A stretch of 5,197 nt of DNA from an uncultured Spirochaetales bacterium. Lineage in GTDB: Bacteria > UBP6 > UBA1177. The notes under the pieces are model-generated. The model saw only the letters and a list, made by a program, of their open reading frames with translations, was not told the DNA's origin and did no database searches. This document shows, piece after piece, positions 1-5,197 of this stretch; the first letter of the stretch is position 1, and each line of letters opens with the position of its first letter. A program made the translations under genes and the position numbers. The stretch spans positions 1 to 5,197 of the forward strand of contig CACZFE010000133.1 in the NCBI GenBank assembly GCA_902780365.1, given 5' to 3'.

Positions 1-11
1 TTTCCTTTCAT
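1..11 (-). CDS. 5' end of an unidentified gene, truncated by the window edge
   Basis: On the minus strand an ATG at 11-9 is preceded by a consensus Shine-Dalgarno GGAGG (minus-strand reading of 22-18) at a six-base spacing. Only the codons for Met-Lys-Gly and part of a fourth lie in the window, so nothing can be said about function. It starts 30 bases after the stop of the 51-codon ORF upstream, which is compatible with one transcript. The intervening AT-rich stretch includes a weak TATATT (35-30), so its own promoter is also possible. The call rests on the ribosome binding site alone. Confidence 0.5.
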
Positions 12-41
12 TTTTTACCTCCAAATAACAATATAATCAAA

Positions 42-197
42 TTACCAAATCGAATTACAAGATATATTTTTTATCCGAAAACTTCTAAAATACAAGAATA
101 AGATGTCTTTTTGCTCTGCGATAAATTTGGTGTTTTCAGGCCACATATCGGCTCTGAAAAAGTTCAGACACGTCTGAATTTTTAGATATCTAGCCAT
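42..197 (-). CDS. Unrecognised 51-residue ORF downstream of fic
   Basis: This short ORF starts at ATG 197-195 and ends at TAA 44-42. Its best support is a strong Shine-Dalgarno, AAGGAG at 210-205, seven bases before the ATG, and its position 13 bases after the fic stop. The product would begin MARYLKIQTCLNFF and is basic and aromatic-rich in its second half (LFLYFRSFRIKN). I recognise no domain, signal peptide or clear membrane segment. The DNA is more AT-rich than the fic gene beside it. It could be a genuine small partner of the Fic cassette, or the surviving N-terminus of a degraded gene. It could also be a chance ORF, because an inverted-repeat structure at 153-183 lies inside it and might instead be the end of the fic transcript. 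Confidence 0.4.
   Translation of the reverse strand: MARYLKIQTCLNFFRADMWPENTKFIAEQKDILFLYFRSFRIKNISCNSIW
153..183. repeat. Overlapping inverted repeats, possible weak bidirectional terminator
   Basis: Plus-strand TCTGAA (153-158), TTCAGAC (163-169) and GTCTGAA (172-178) can form two mutually exclusive hairpins. One pairs 153-158 with 163-168 around AAAG. The other pairs 163-168 with 173-178 around a four-base loop and is flanked by A-run 157-161 and T-run 179-183. On the minus strand the second hairpin is followed by CTTTTT, and on the plus strand by TTTTT, so it could end transcripts from either side, though the stem is only moderately GC. It lies within the 51-codon ORF, just past the fic stop. 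A terminator or attenuator role is inference. Confidence 0.35.
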
Positions 198-210
198 GAT
201 TTATCTCCTT

Positions 211-987
211 TTACCCTTTAAATTCCTCAATCTGCTGCCTGATGTTTTCGATATGAAGGCGAAGCATGAAATCGATGAAGGTTTTTGAATTGCCGTTATC
301 CTGAGCGTCAGCGAGAGCCTGGACGTATTCGGCGCGGTTTTCTTTTTTGACGATGCTGGGGATAACGCCGGCTTCGCGCTGGATCATGTTCATGACAAGG
401 CGGCTCATTCTGCCGTTTCCGTCAGCCCACGGATGGATCGCCGCAAGCTGATAGTGTGCTTCGAAACTGAGTTCGTAGATCGCCTGCATGTTGGCGGCAG
501 TCATTTTTTTGCGTTTGTTATTGAGCCAGTCGCAGAAATTCTTTAGTTTTTCCGGCACTTTCTGCCATGCGAGATAAGATTTTCCGCCGCGTCCTGCACT
601 TACGTTCAAAAGTCTAAGTTCGCCTTTTGCGGAAGAGAAGTCTCCGGCGAGAGTTTTGTATTCCGAGCCTGTGTTTTTCATCACGATCGCGGCGAGGCTG
701 CACAAAAGTTCCGGAGAAAAATCGGCATGTTCCTTCGCATAGACAAAACTCTGCTCGTAAGCGGCTTTGAGGTCGAGGTTCATCAGGATTTCCGCCATCG
801 GTTTTTTCGCGCTGATCCCCTCGTCAAAGAGGAGCTGGTTTTCGATTTCGGTGACAGTCGAGCCTTCTATCGCCGTGGAGTGGGTGATGATCGAATAAAG
901 ATAGAATTTGTCGTAATCAAGCTGTTCGTTGATGCCGAGAGCGATATATTCGTTGATAATATCGGTGAGTTCTGCCAGCTTATCCAT
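211..987 (-). CDS. Fic-family protein adenylyltransferase with N-terminal inhibitory motif
   Basis: Fic-domain enzymes usually transfer AMP from ATP to a hydroxyl side chain of a target protein in the cytoplasm. The catalytic motif is complete: HPWADGNGRMSR at residues 185-196, with the base His185, Asp189 for metal, and Asn191/Arg193/Arg196 for phosphate binding. The DGNGR form points to AMP transfer rather than the Doc-type DANKR kinase form. An inhibitory helix motif (S/T)xxxE(G/N) is present as Ser37 to Glu41-Gly42 (STAIEG), so this is a class II, self-inhibited Fic in which the glutamate is expected to block productive ATP binding. A Fic C-terminal signature follows (NRAEYVQALADAQDNG, 217-232). 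The 258-residue length suits a stand-alone Fic. I chose ATG 987-985 because GGAGG (997-993) sits five bases upstream; a longer TTG start at 1002 would overlap that site. It lies 27 bases after the regulator gene and is probably co-transcribed. The target protein cannot be told from sequence. Confidence 0.9.
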   Translation of the reverse strand: MDKLAELTDIINEYIALGINEQLDYDKFYLYSIITHSTAIEGSTVTEIENQLLFDEGISAKKPMAEILMNLDLKAAYEQSFVYAKEHADFSPELLCSLAAIVMKNTGSEYKTLAGDFSSAKGELRLLNVSAGRGGKSYLAWQKVPEKLKNFCDWLNNKRKKMTAANMQAIYELSFEAHYQLAAIHPWADGNGRMSRLVMNMIQREAGVIPSIVKKENRAEYVQALADAQDNGNSKTFIDFMLRLHIENIRQQIEEFKG

Positions 988-1014
988 CTTTTCCTCCGCC
1001 AAAATCCGTCTGCT

Positions 1015-2421
1015 TCATTTTTCTATAATCTCCCAGTGACCGCCTTTGTCAGCTCCGATGCGGCGGATAAGGCCTTTTTCCTGTAATTTCGCAATTGTTT
1101 TCGCAATAGCACGGCGACTTATTCCTAAATTATCAGCCATCGCTTGCGTTGTAATAGTTGCATCCGATCTAATCATATCCAGAATTTTCTGTGAACTTTT
1201 CTGTGAACTTTTCTGTGAACTTTCTTCTGTTTTCTCCCTAGTTTTCTGGCCATTTTCTGTGAACTTTTCTGTTTTTTCATACTCATTCATCAGTGCCATA
1301 TAAACATCCGACGCATAGCAGCGGGCAGTTACACCGCCGAGAGAAAGGTCGATTACCGGAAGTTTTGCGTTTTCTTCTTCGCAGTATCTTGTAATTTTGT
1401 TGAAACCGCGAGCCCAGCTTTCAATCATGCCGCATTTGAAAAAGACATTCGCAAGGTTCGGATTGCACGGTTTTGAAACGTGTTCCTTGAACAAATCCTC
1501 GACCGGAACTTCTTTGGGAAGCGCTCCGTCGTTCCAGAGACGGATTTTGTCTTTGTAAATACGGATCTGAATCGGTGTGGTGGAAAGATAATCTTTGTGG
1601 ATCACGGCATTCAGAAGCAGCTCACGAAACGCCGATTTCGGGAAGAAGAAGGTTTCCTTTCTGTAGAGATCATCATAGGAAATGAGAGCTTTCATATATT
1701 TTGTGTAAATCAGCTCCATAGTTTTTTCGACCTGAAGAATCAGCGGGCCGTGTATCTCGTCCTGATAAAGAATGTCTGCATCGTTTTCAAAATAGGCGAC
1801 TTTGATATATGCGCCGGTCACCCATCTTTCAGGGTCGGGATGGAACGCAAGCATACAGGCGCGGGTCAAGTAGTGACCTTCCGTAATGTGCAGATTCTGA
1901 ATAAGAGTTTCATTTGTCTCATCTAAAGCCTCGTCATCAAGACGACCCGATTCTTTAGCCTTTTTCTTGAAAAGTCTGATCGCGTCATTTTCCAGATCTG
2001 CAACGGAAATATGCGGAACCGGAACCGAATCCCATGTGCGGCCCTGGACTCCCAGAATCATTTTATCCAGCTCGATACCGCTTACTTCCTGAATAGTAGA
2101 GCCTGTGCGCTTGTAATATCTGCCGTGGTAACTTACAGGAAACGGATATTTTTCGGTAACGATTTCAAAATAATCAAGACCGTTCTCTGAAAGCAGATTG
2201 ACAGCGCAGATCAGACCCATGGAATTGCGGATTTTATTCGGAATATCCTCGCTCAGTTTGTGCGCATCATCCACGCCGCAGACAGTGCCGTCATCTTTTA
2301 CACCGATATAAAGCCTGCCTCCGTCTGTATTTGCAAAGGCACAGACCCACTTGAGATATTCGTCACGCCATGACTGCTTGTATTCAATATTCTGATTTTC
2401 CATCTCCTTTCTATTTTTCAT
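1015..2421 (-). CDS. AlbA_2 / GHKL-type ATP-binding protein with C-terminal winged helix (putative transcriptional regulator)
   Basis: This is a member of the COG2865-like family of predicted regulators. Residues ~10-125 form the AlbA_2 (Schlafen-type) domain, with the typical AFANTDGGRLYIGVKDDG stretch at 28-45. Residues ~260-370 match the HATPase_c_4 part: FRELLLNAVIHKDY (265-278) is the N-box, IRLWNDGALP (293-302) the next nucleotide-binding box, and GMIESWARGFNKI (331-343) the following conserved segment. The last box usually reads SWGRG, so Ala337 is a small departure. A low-complexity linker with SSQK repeats (401-412) leads to a winged helix (413-468; recognition-helix region ADNLGISRRAIAKTIAKLQEKGLI). 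The biochemical role of the family is poorly known; DNA binding is inferred from the winged helix. I chose ATG 2421-2419 because GGGAG (2432-2428) is six bases upstream and the frame further upstream, to a TTG at 2457, runs through the TATAAT promoter element. The 468-residue length is normal. It is the first gene of the fic cluster. Confidence 0.87.
   Translation of the reverse strand: MKNRKEMENQNIEYKQSWRDEYLKWVCAFANTDGGRLYIGVKDDGTVCGVDDAHKLSEDIPNKIRNSMGLICAVNLLSENGLDYFEIVTEKYPFPVSYHGRYYKRTGSTIQEVSGIELDKMILGVQGRTWDSVPVPHISVADLENDAIRLFKKKAKESGRLDDEALDETNETLIQNLHITEGHYLTRACMLAFHPDPERWVTGAYIKVAYFENDADILYQDEIHGPLILQVEKTMELIYTKYMKALISYDDLYRKETFFFPKSAFRELLLNAVIHKDYLSTTPIQIRIYKDKIRLWNDGALPKEVPVEDLFKEHVSKPCNPNLANVFFKCGMIESWARGFNKITRYCEEENAKLPVIDLSLGGVTARCYASDVYMALMNEYEKTEKFTENGQKTREKTEESSQKSSQKSSQKILDMIRSDATITTQAMADNLGISRRAIAKTIAKLQEKGLIRRIGADKGGHWEIIEK
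1185..1264 (-). repeat. 12-bp tandem repeat coding the SSQK linker of the regulator
   Basis: The plus-strand unit TTTTCTGTGAAC occurs three times perfectly in tandem (1185-1196, 1197-1208, 1209-1220) and once more separately at 1253-1264, followed by a partial copy at 1265-1271. Read on the coding strand it gives Ser-Ser-Gln-Lys repeats between the ATP-binding and winged-helix domains, grading into related KTEKFTEN and KTREKTEE segments. The unit is a multiple of three, so copy-number change would alter linker length without shifting frame. Similar four-residue repeats at this position are common in the family (from memory). Confidence 0.9.
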
Positions 2422-2446
2422 TTGCGTCTCCCACAAAATCCGCCGC

Positions 2447-2452
2447 ATTATA
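2447..2452 (-). promoter_or_regulatory. Candidate -10 box for the regulator-fic operon
   Basis: The minus strand reads TATAAT at 2452-2447, a perfect consensus -10. Transcription would begin near 2440, giving a leader of about 19 bases that still contains the GGGAG ribosome binding site (2432-2428) and the ATG at 2421. No good -35 is seen at 17 bases spacing (AAATAA only), and the bases before the box are TGTG, close to but not exactly an extended -10. The fit between box, leader and start supports the shorter protein start. Confidence 0.5.
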
Positions 2453-2493
2453 CACAAAAATTTGAAAAATTATTTTATTTTCCATGCAATTTT

Positions 2494-2563
2494 GCAGATT
2501 TTTTCCAAAGACTCTACAGTTCATAACACTTTCTGTTATGTTTTGTAGAGCAGCAGATTTTTT
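2494..2563. repeat. 11-bp direct repeats flanking the palindrome
   Basis: GCAGATTTTTT occurs at 2494-2504 and again at 2553-2563, bracketing the interrupted palindrome at 2512-2550 (7 and 2 bases away). The sequence is partly low-complexity T-run, so chance is possible. The unequal distances argue against simple target-site duplications of a mobile element. They could be paired protein-binding half-sites. Confidence 0.4.
2512..2550. promoter_or_regulatory. 39-base interrupted palindrome, candidate operator between divergent genes
   Basis: Two nested inverted arms are exact: CTCTACA (2512-2518) with TGTAGAG (2544-2550), and CATAACA (2522-2528) with TGTTATG (2534-2540). They are separated by a symmetric three-base gap on each side (GTT and TTT) and a five-base centre, CTTTC. 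It lies upstream of both the eno and the regulator-fic promoters, so it cannot terminate either gene. A dimeric DNA-binding protein site is the likeliest reading. The winged-helix protein encoded next to it is the obvious candidate ligand, which is inference. Confidence 0.6.
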
Positions 2564-2587
2564 ATCACATTTTTTCCCTTAAATACT

Positions 2588-2596
2588 TGTTATAGT
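2588..2596 (+). promoter_or_regulatory. Candidate extended -10 promoter for eno
   Basis: TGTTATAGT fits the extended -10 pattern TGn followed by TATAGT (2591-2596, five of six consensus bases). No convincing -35 lies 17 bases upstream, as is allowed for extended -10 promoters. Transcription would start near 2603 and give a leader of about 52 bases. A weaker alternative is TTGTTA (2587-2592) as a -35 with TAGTAT (2609-2614) at 16 bases spacing. Confidence 0.5.
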
Positions 2597-2654
2597 TTTA
2601 AAAGGTTGTAGTATCTGCGCGGTTTTTTATTAACTGTTTTTTTGGAGATGAAAA

Positions 2655-3950
2655 ATGTTGGAAATTATCAGAGTTAAAGGAAGAGAAGTTCTTGATTCAA
2701 GAGGCAATCCTACTGTTGAAGTCGAAGTCGAGCTCGCAAACGGCGTTGTCGCATCAGCGATAGTTCCGAGCGGCGCAAGCACCGGTGTTCACGAGGCTCT
2801 TGAACTCAGAGACGGCGATAAAGACAGATACCTCGGCAAAGGCGTAACGAAAGCAGTTGAAAACATTGAGAAAATCGCTGCTGAAATCATCGGCATGAAC
2901 GCTCTCGACCAGAGAATGATCGACGAGACGATGATCGGCCTTGACGACACCGAAAACAAGACGAACCTCGGTGCAAACGCAATGCTCGGCGTTTCGATGG
3001 CAGTTGCAAGAGCAGCCGCTAAATCGCTTGACCTTCCGCTTTACAGATACATCGGCGGACTCAGATCCGACACCCTTCCGGTTCCGATGTGCAACATCCT
3101 CAACGGCGGACAGCACGCTGACAACACCGTTGACATCCAGGAATTCATGGTCATGCCGGTCGGCGCTGACAGCTTCAAGGAAGGTCTCAGAATGGTCGCA
3201 GAGGTTTTCCATTCACTCAAAAAGCTTCTCAAGAGTAACGGTTTCTCGACAGGCGTAGGTGACGAAGGCGGTTTTGCTCCGGATCTGGCAAGTGATGAAG
3301 AGGCTCTTCAGGTCATCATGGCTGCGATCGAGCAGGCTGGATACGTTCCCGGCAAAGATGTCGTTCTCGCACTTGACGTCGCTGCTTCCGAGCTTTACGA
3401 CAACGAAAAAGAGCTTTACGAGTTCAAAAAATCTGGCGCAGAATCAAAAACCAGAGTCGAAATGGTCGAATACTACAAATACCTCGTTTCGAAGTACCCG
3501 ATCTTCTCGATAGAAGACGGTATGGCTGAAGACGACTGGGAAGGCTGGGCGCTTATGACCGAAGAACTCGGCGACAAAATCCAGATTGTCGGCGACGACC
3601 TTTTCGTAACGAACGCTGACAGACTCGGCGAGGGCATCGAAAGAGGCGTTGCGAACGCTATCCTTATCAAACTCAACCAGATCGGAACACTCACTGAAAC
3701 GCTCGACACGATCGAACTTGCACACAGAGCAGGCTACTCGACAGTCATCAGCCACAGAAGCGGAGAAAGCGAAGACACATTCATCGCAGACCTTGCAGTT
3801 GCAGTAAACGCAGGCCAGATCAAAACCGGCAGCCTTTGCAGAAGCGAAAGGATCGCGAAGTACAACCAGCTTCTCAGGATCGAGGAGCAGCTTGACGAAA
3901 GCGCTTTCTTCCCGGGAAGAGGCATCCTTTTTGAGGATATCGAAGAATAA
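2655..3950 (+). CDS. eno: Enolase (phosphopyruvate hydratase)
   Basis: Enolase interconverts 2-phosphoglycerate and phosphoenolpyruvate in cytoplasmic glycolysis and gluconeogenesis. The 431-residue length is standard and all landmarks are present. They include the N-terminal VKGREVLDSRGNPTVEVEV segment (7-25), catalytic loop SGASTG (39-44) and His154 in GGQHADN. Glu163 lies in QEFMVMP and the acid-base Glu204 in GDEGG. Metal ligands are Asp241, Glu287 (SIEDG) and Asp314 (VGDDLFVTN). The catalytic base is Lys339 (LIKLNQIGTLTE), followed by SHRSGE (366-371, His367-Arg368-Ser369) and Lys390. The ATG has GGAG (2644-2647) seven bases upstream. All 19 arginines are AGA (17) or AGG (2), and many other codons end in C, as in a highly expressed gene; the fic gene across the intergenic region favours CGC. 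An intrinsic terminator follows eight bases after the stop, then alr. The enzyme also belongs to RNA degradosomes in some bacteria, but nothing here bears on that. Confidence 0.99.
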   Translation: MLEIIRVKGREVLDSRGNPTVEVEVELANGVVASAIVPSGASTGVHEALELRDGDKDRYLGKGVTKAVENIEKIAAEIIGMNALDQRMIDETMIGLDDTENKTNLGANAMLGVSMAVARAAAKSLDLPLYRYIGGLRSDTLPVPMCNILNGGQHADNTVDIQEFMVMPVGADSFKEGLRMVAEVFHSLKKLLKSNGFSTGVGDEGGFAPDLASDEEALQVIMAAIEQAGYVPGKDVVLALDVAASELYDNEKELYEFKKSGAESKTRVEMVEYYKYLVSKYPIFSIEDGMAEDDWEGWALMTEELGDKIQIVGDDLFVTNADRLGEGIERGVANAILIKLNQIGTLTETLDTIELAHRAGYSTVISHRSGESEDTFIADLAVAVNAGQIKTGSLCRSERIAKYNQLLRIEEQLDESAFFPGRGILFEDIEE

Positions 3951-3958
3951 CTTTTCGG

Positions 3959-3984
3959 CGGGGTCGCAAGACCCCGTTTTTTTT
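3959..3984 (+). terminator. Rho-independent terminator of eno
   Basis: A seven-base-pair GC-rich stem (CGGGGTC 3959-3965 with GACCCCG 3970-3976) closes a GCAA tetraloop and is followed at once by eight T (3977-3984). The form is textbook for an intrinsic terminator. The alr ribosome binding site starts at 3988, so this element lies in the alr leader and any transcript reaching alr from eno must pass it. Confidence 0.95.
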
Positions 3985-3997
3985 ATCAGGAGAGACT

Positions 3998-5155
3998 ATG
4001 AGCGAAGCGGTTTATTCAAGCTGGATCGAGATTTCACGGTCGGCTTACAGGAAAAACATCGAGTTTTTTAAAGGGAGACTTAACGCCGGGACGGAACTCG
4101 CAGTCGTCATCAAGGCGAACGCTTACGGTCACGGAATGGTCGAGATCGCCCATTTCGCGGACGAGTGCGGTATCAAGGTATTCTGCGTCCACAGCATCGA
4201 CGAGGCTCTGATCCTCAGAAAGCAGGGCTTCACGCAGCGCATCGTCGTTGTCGGACCTACCATCAAAAGAATGGCGAAAGCGGCGGTCGAAAACGATATC
4301 GAAGTTCTCTGCTGCGATCCTGAATATCTCCACAATTATGATAATATCGCGAAATCTCTCGGAAAGACGGTAAATATCCATCTCAAGATCGAAACCGGAA
4401 CAAACAGGCAGGGAATCGCCGGTCAGGTGCTTATAGCATTTCTTGAAGAACTCAAAAAGTGCACGAACGTCAGGCTGAGAGCAGTTTACAGCCACTTTGC
4501 GAACATCGAGGACACGACCGACCATTCGTATGCGAGATTCCAGATAGATCGCTTCAAAAGGGAGATTTCCTACATCCGCGAGGCAGGATTTTCGGGTTTT
4601 GGCATGCATTTCGCATCGAGTGCCGCAGCGGCGATATACAGCAACACCCACTTCAACATGGTCCGTCTCGGCATCGCGCAGTACGGTCTCTGGCCCTCGA
4701 AAGAGACTTATCTCAGCTACATAATCGAGCACGGTCACGGCCCGGAGCACATTCTGACCCCCGTTCTTTCGTGGAAAACAGTGATAGGGCAGGTCAAAAC
4801 CATAAAAGCGGGCGATTTCGTCGGATACGGCTGCTCGCACCAGATGACACGCGATTCAAAAATCGCAATAATTCCGATCGGTTATAGTGACGGCTACGAC
4901 AGGAAGCTTTCTAATCAGGGCTATGTTCTCGTTCACGGAAAGCGTGCCCCCGTCATCGGCAGAATAGCGATGAACCTCACCACGATCGATGTCACAGACA
5001 TTCCCGATGTCAAAGCGGAGGACGAAGTCGTTCTCATCGGCGAGCAGGGAGACCAGATCATTCGCGCAGAACAGGTCGCTGCCCTTGCAGGGACGATCAA
5101 CTACGAAGTCGTAGCAAGACTTTCCGACAGGATCCCCAAGGTTGTGGTGGATTAG
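3998..5155 (+). CDS. alr: Alanine racemase (PLP-dependent)
   Basis: The enzyme interconverts L- and D-alanine in the cytoplasm and supplies D-alanine for peptidoglycan. It has the fold-type III layout, with an N-terminal barrel (~1-245) and a C-terminal beta domain (~250-385), and 385 residues is within the usual range. Lys39 in VVIKANAYGHG binds PLP, and Tyr277 in VGYGCSH is the opposite catalytic base. Lys130 (HLKIETGTNRQG) matches the carbamylated lysine of the Geobacillus enzyme, with Arg137 beside it. Arg223 (NMVRLGIAQYG) faces the pyridine nitrogen. The usual GRVCMD segment reads GRIAMN (321-326). AGGAG (3988-3992) is five bases before the ATG. No promoter fits between the eno terminator and this site, so expression probably depends on read-through or a promoter within eno. 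Motifs such as SHFANIEDTTDHSYA and YGLWPSKET place it in a subgroup found outside the classical Firmicutes (from memory). A role on other amino acids cannot be excluded. Confidence 0.95.
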   Translation: MSEAVYSSWIEISRSAYRKNIEFFKGRLNAGTELAVVIKANAYGHGMVEIAHFADECGIKVFCVHSIDEALILRKQGFTQRIVVVGPTIKRMAKAAVENDIEVLCCDPEYLHNYDNIAKSLGKTVNIHLKIETGTNRQGIAGQVLIAFLEELKKCTNVRLRAVYSHFANIEDTTDHSYARFQIDRFKREISYIREAGFSGFGMHFASSAAAAIYSNTHFNMVRLGIAQYGLWPSKETYLSYIIEHGHGPEHILTPVLSWKTVIGQVKTIKAGDFVGYGCSHQMTRDSKIAIIPIGYSDGYDRKLSNQGYVLVHGKRAPVIGRIAMNLTTIDVTDIPDVKAEDEVVLIGEQGDQIIRAEQVAALAGTINYEVVARLSDRIPKVVVD

Positions 5156-5197
5156 TCCTGATTTATATCTTTAAAATATCTTGCTTTGTATTTTTTA

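Noticed and set aside
1185..1264. CRISPR-like or microsatellite array
   Set aside because: The 12-base units have no spacers and are in frame within a conserved protein linker, so they are a coding repeat.
1480..1926. 148-codon plus-strand frame inside the regulator gene
   Set aside because: It is a shadow of the conserved ATP-binding protein on the other strand, with no recognisable motif.
2512..2563. Reading the palindrome and following T-run as an intrinsic terminator
   Set aside because: The flanking genes diverge, so no known gene ends here; the stem is AT-rich and interrupted, and the T-run is offset by several bases.
2494..2563. Miniature transposable element with target-site duplications
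   Set aside because: The direct repeats are unequally spaced from the dyad, they are T-rich, and the element would be far shorter than usual.
2754..3212. 152-codon minus-strand frame inside eno
   Set aside because: It is antisense to enolase, shows no recognisable domain, and is explained by the sense-strand codon pattern.
4034..4840. 268-codon open frame on the minus strand inside alr
   Set aside because: It is fully antisense to a clearly conserved enzyme, matches no family I recognise, and is a common by-product of codon bias in the sense gene.
5156..5197. Promoter or terminator in the AT-rich tail after alr
   Set aside because: ATATCTT occurs twice, but I see no GC-rich hairpin and no matched -35/-10 pair; the window ends before context is available.

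Overview
The window carries two blocks that diverge from a short AT-rich region around position 2540. The plus-strand block holds two housekeeping genes: a complete enolase (eno, 2655-3950) and a complete alanine racemase (alr, 3998-5155). The minus-strand block looks like accessory DNA. It reads, in transcription order, a 468-residue AlbA_2/GHKL-type ATP-binding protein with a C-terminal winged helix (2421 down to 1015), a 258-residue Fic-family adenylyltransferase (987 down to 211), a 51-codon unrecognised ORF (197 down to 42), and the first codons of another gene that runs off the left edge (from 11).

The source is a bacterium: there are strong Shine-Dalgarno sites, a GC-rich hairpin plus T-tract terminator, and bacterial forms of both housekeeping enzymes. 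The alanine racemase belongs, from memory of the family, to the subgroup with NRQG, SHFANIEDTTDHSYA and YGLWPSKET motifs, seen in diverse anaerobic, often uncultured Gram-negative phyla rather than in classical Firmicutes. Enolase uses AGA/AGG for all 19 arginines. I cannot name the phylum with confidence.

Layout. 1-200: AT-rich 3' part of the minus-strand cluster, with overlapping inverted repeats at 153-183. 211-2421: Fic and regulator genes 27 bases apart, very probably co-transcribed. 2422-2654: divergent intergenic region with a perfect TATAAT for the minus strand, a 39-base interrupted palindrome, and an extended -10 promoter for eno. 2655-3984: eno and its intrinsic terminator. 3985-5155: alr, whose ribosome binding site begins three bases after the terminator T-tract, so alr is probably expressed by read-through or from a promoter inside eno. 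5156-5197: AT-rich tail in which I see no feature.

How the genes work together. Eno serves glycolysis and alr supplies D-alanine for peptidoglycan; they are linked by transcription rather than pathway. The regulator and Fic pair resembles a self-regulated stress or toxin-like module: the Fic protein carries its own N-terminal inhibitory motif, and the winged-helix protein could control the divergent promoter region. The toxin-like role is inference. I found no CRISPR array, tRNA, rRNA, insertion sequence or known riboswitch.
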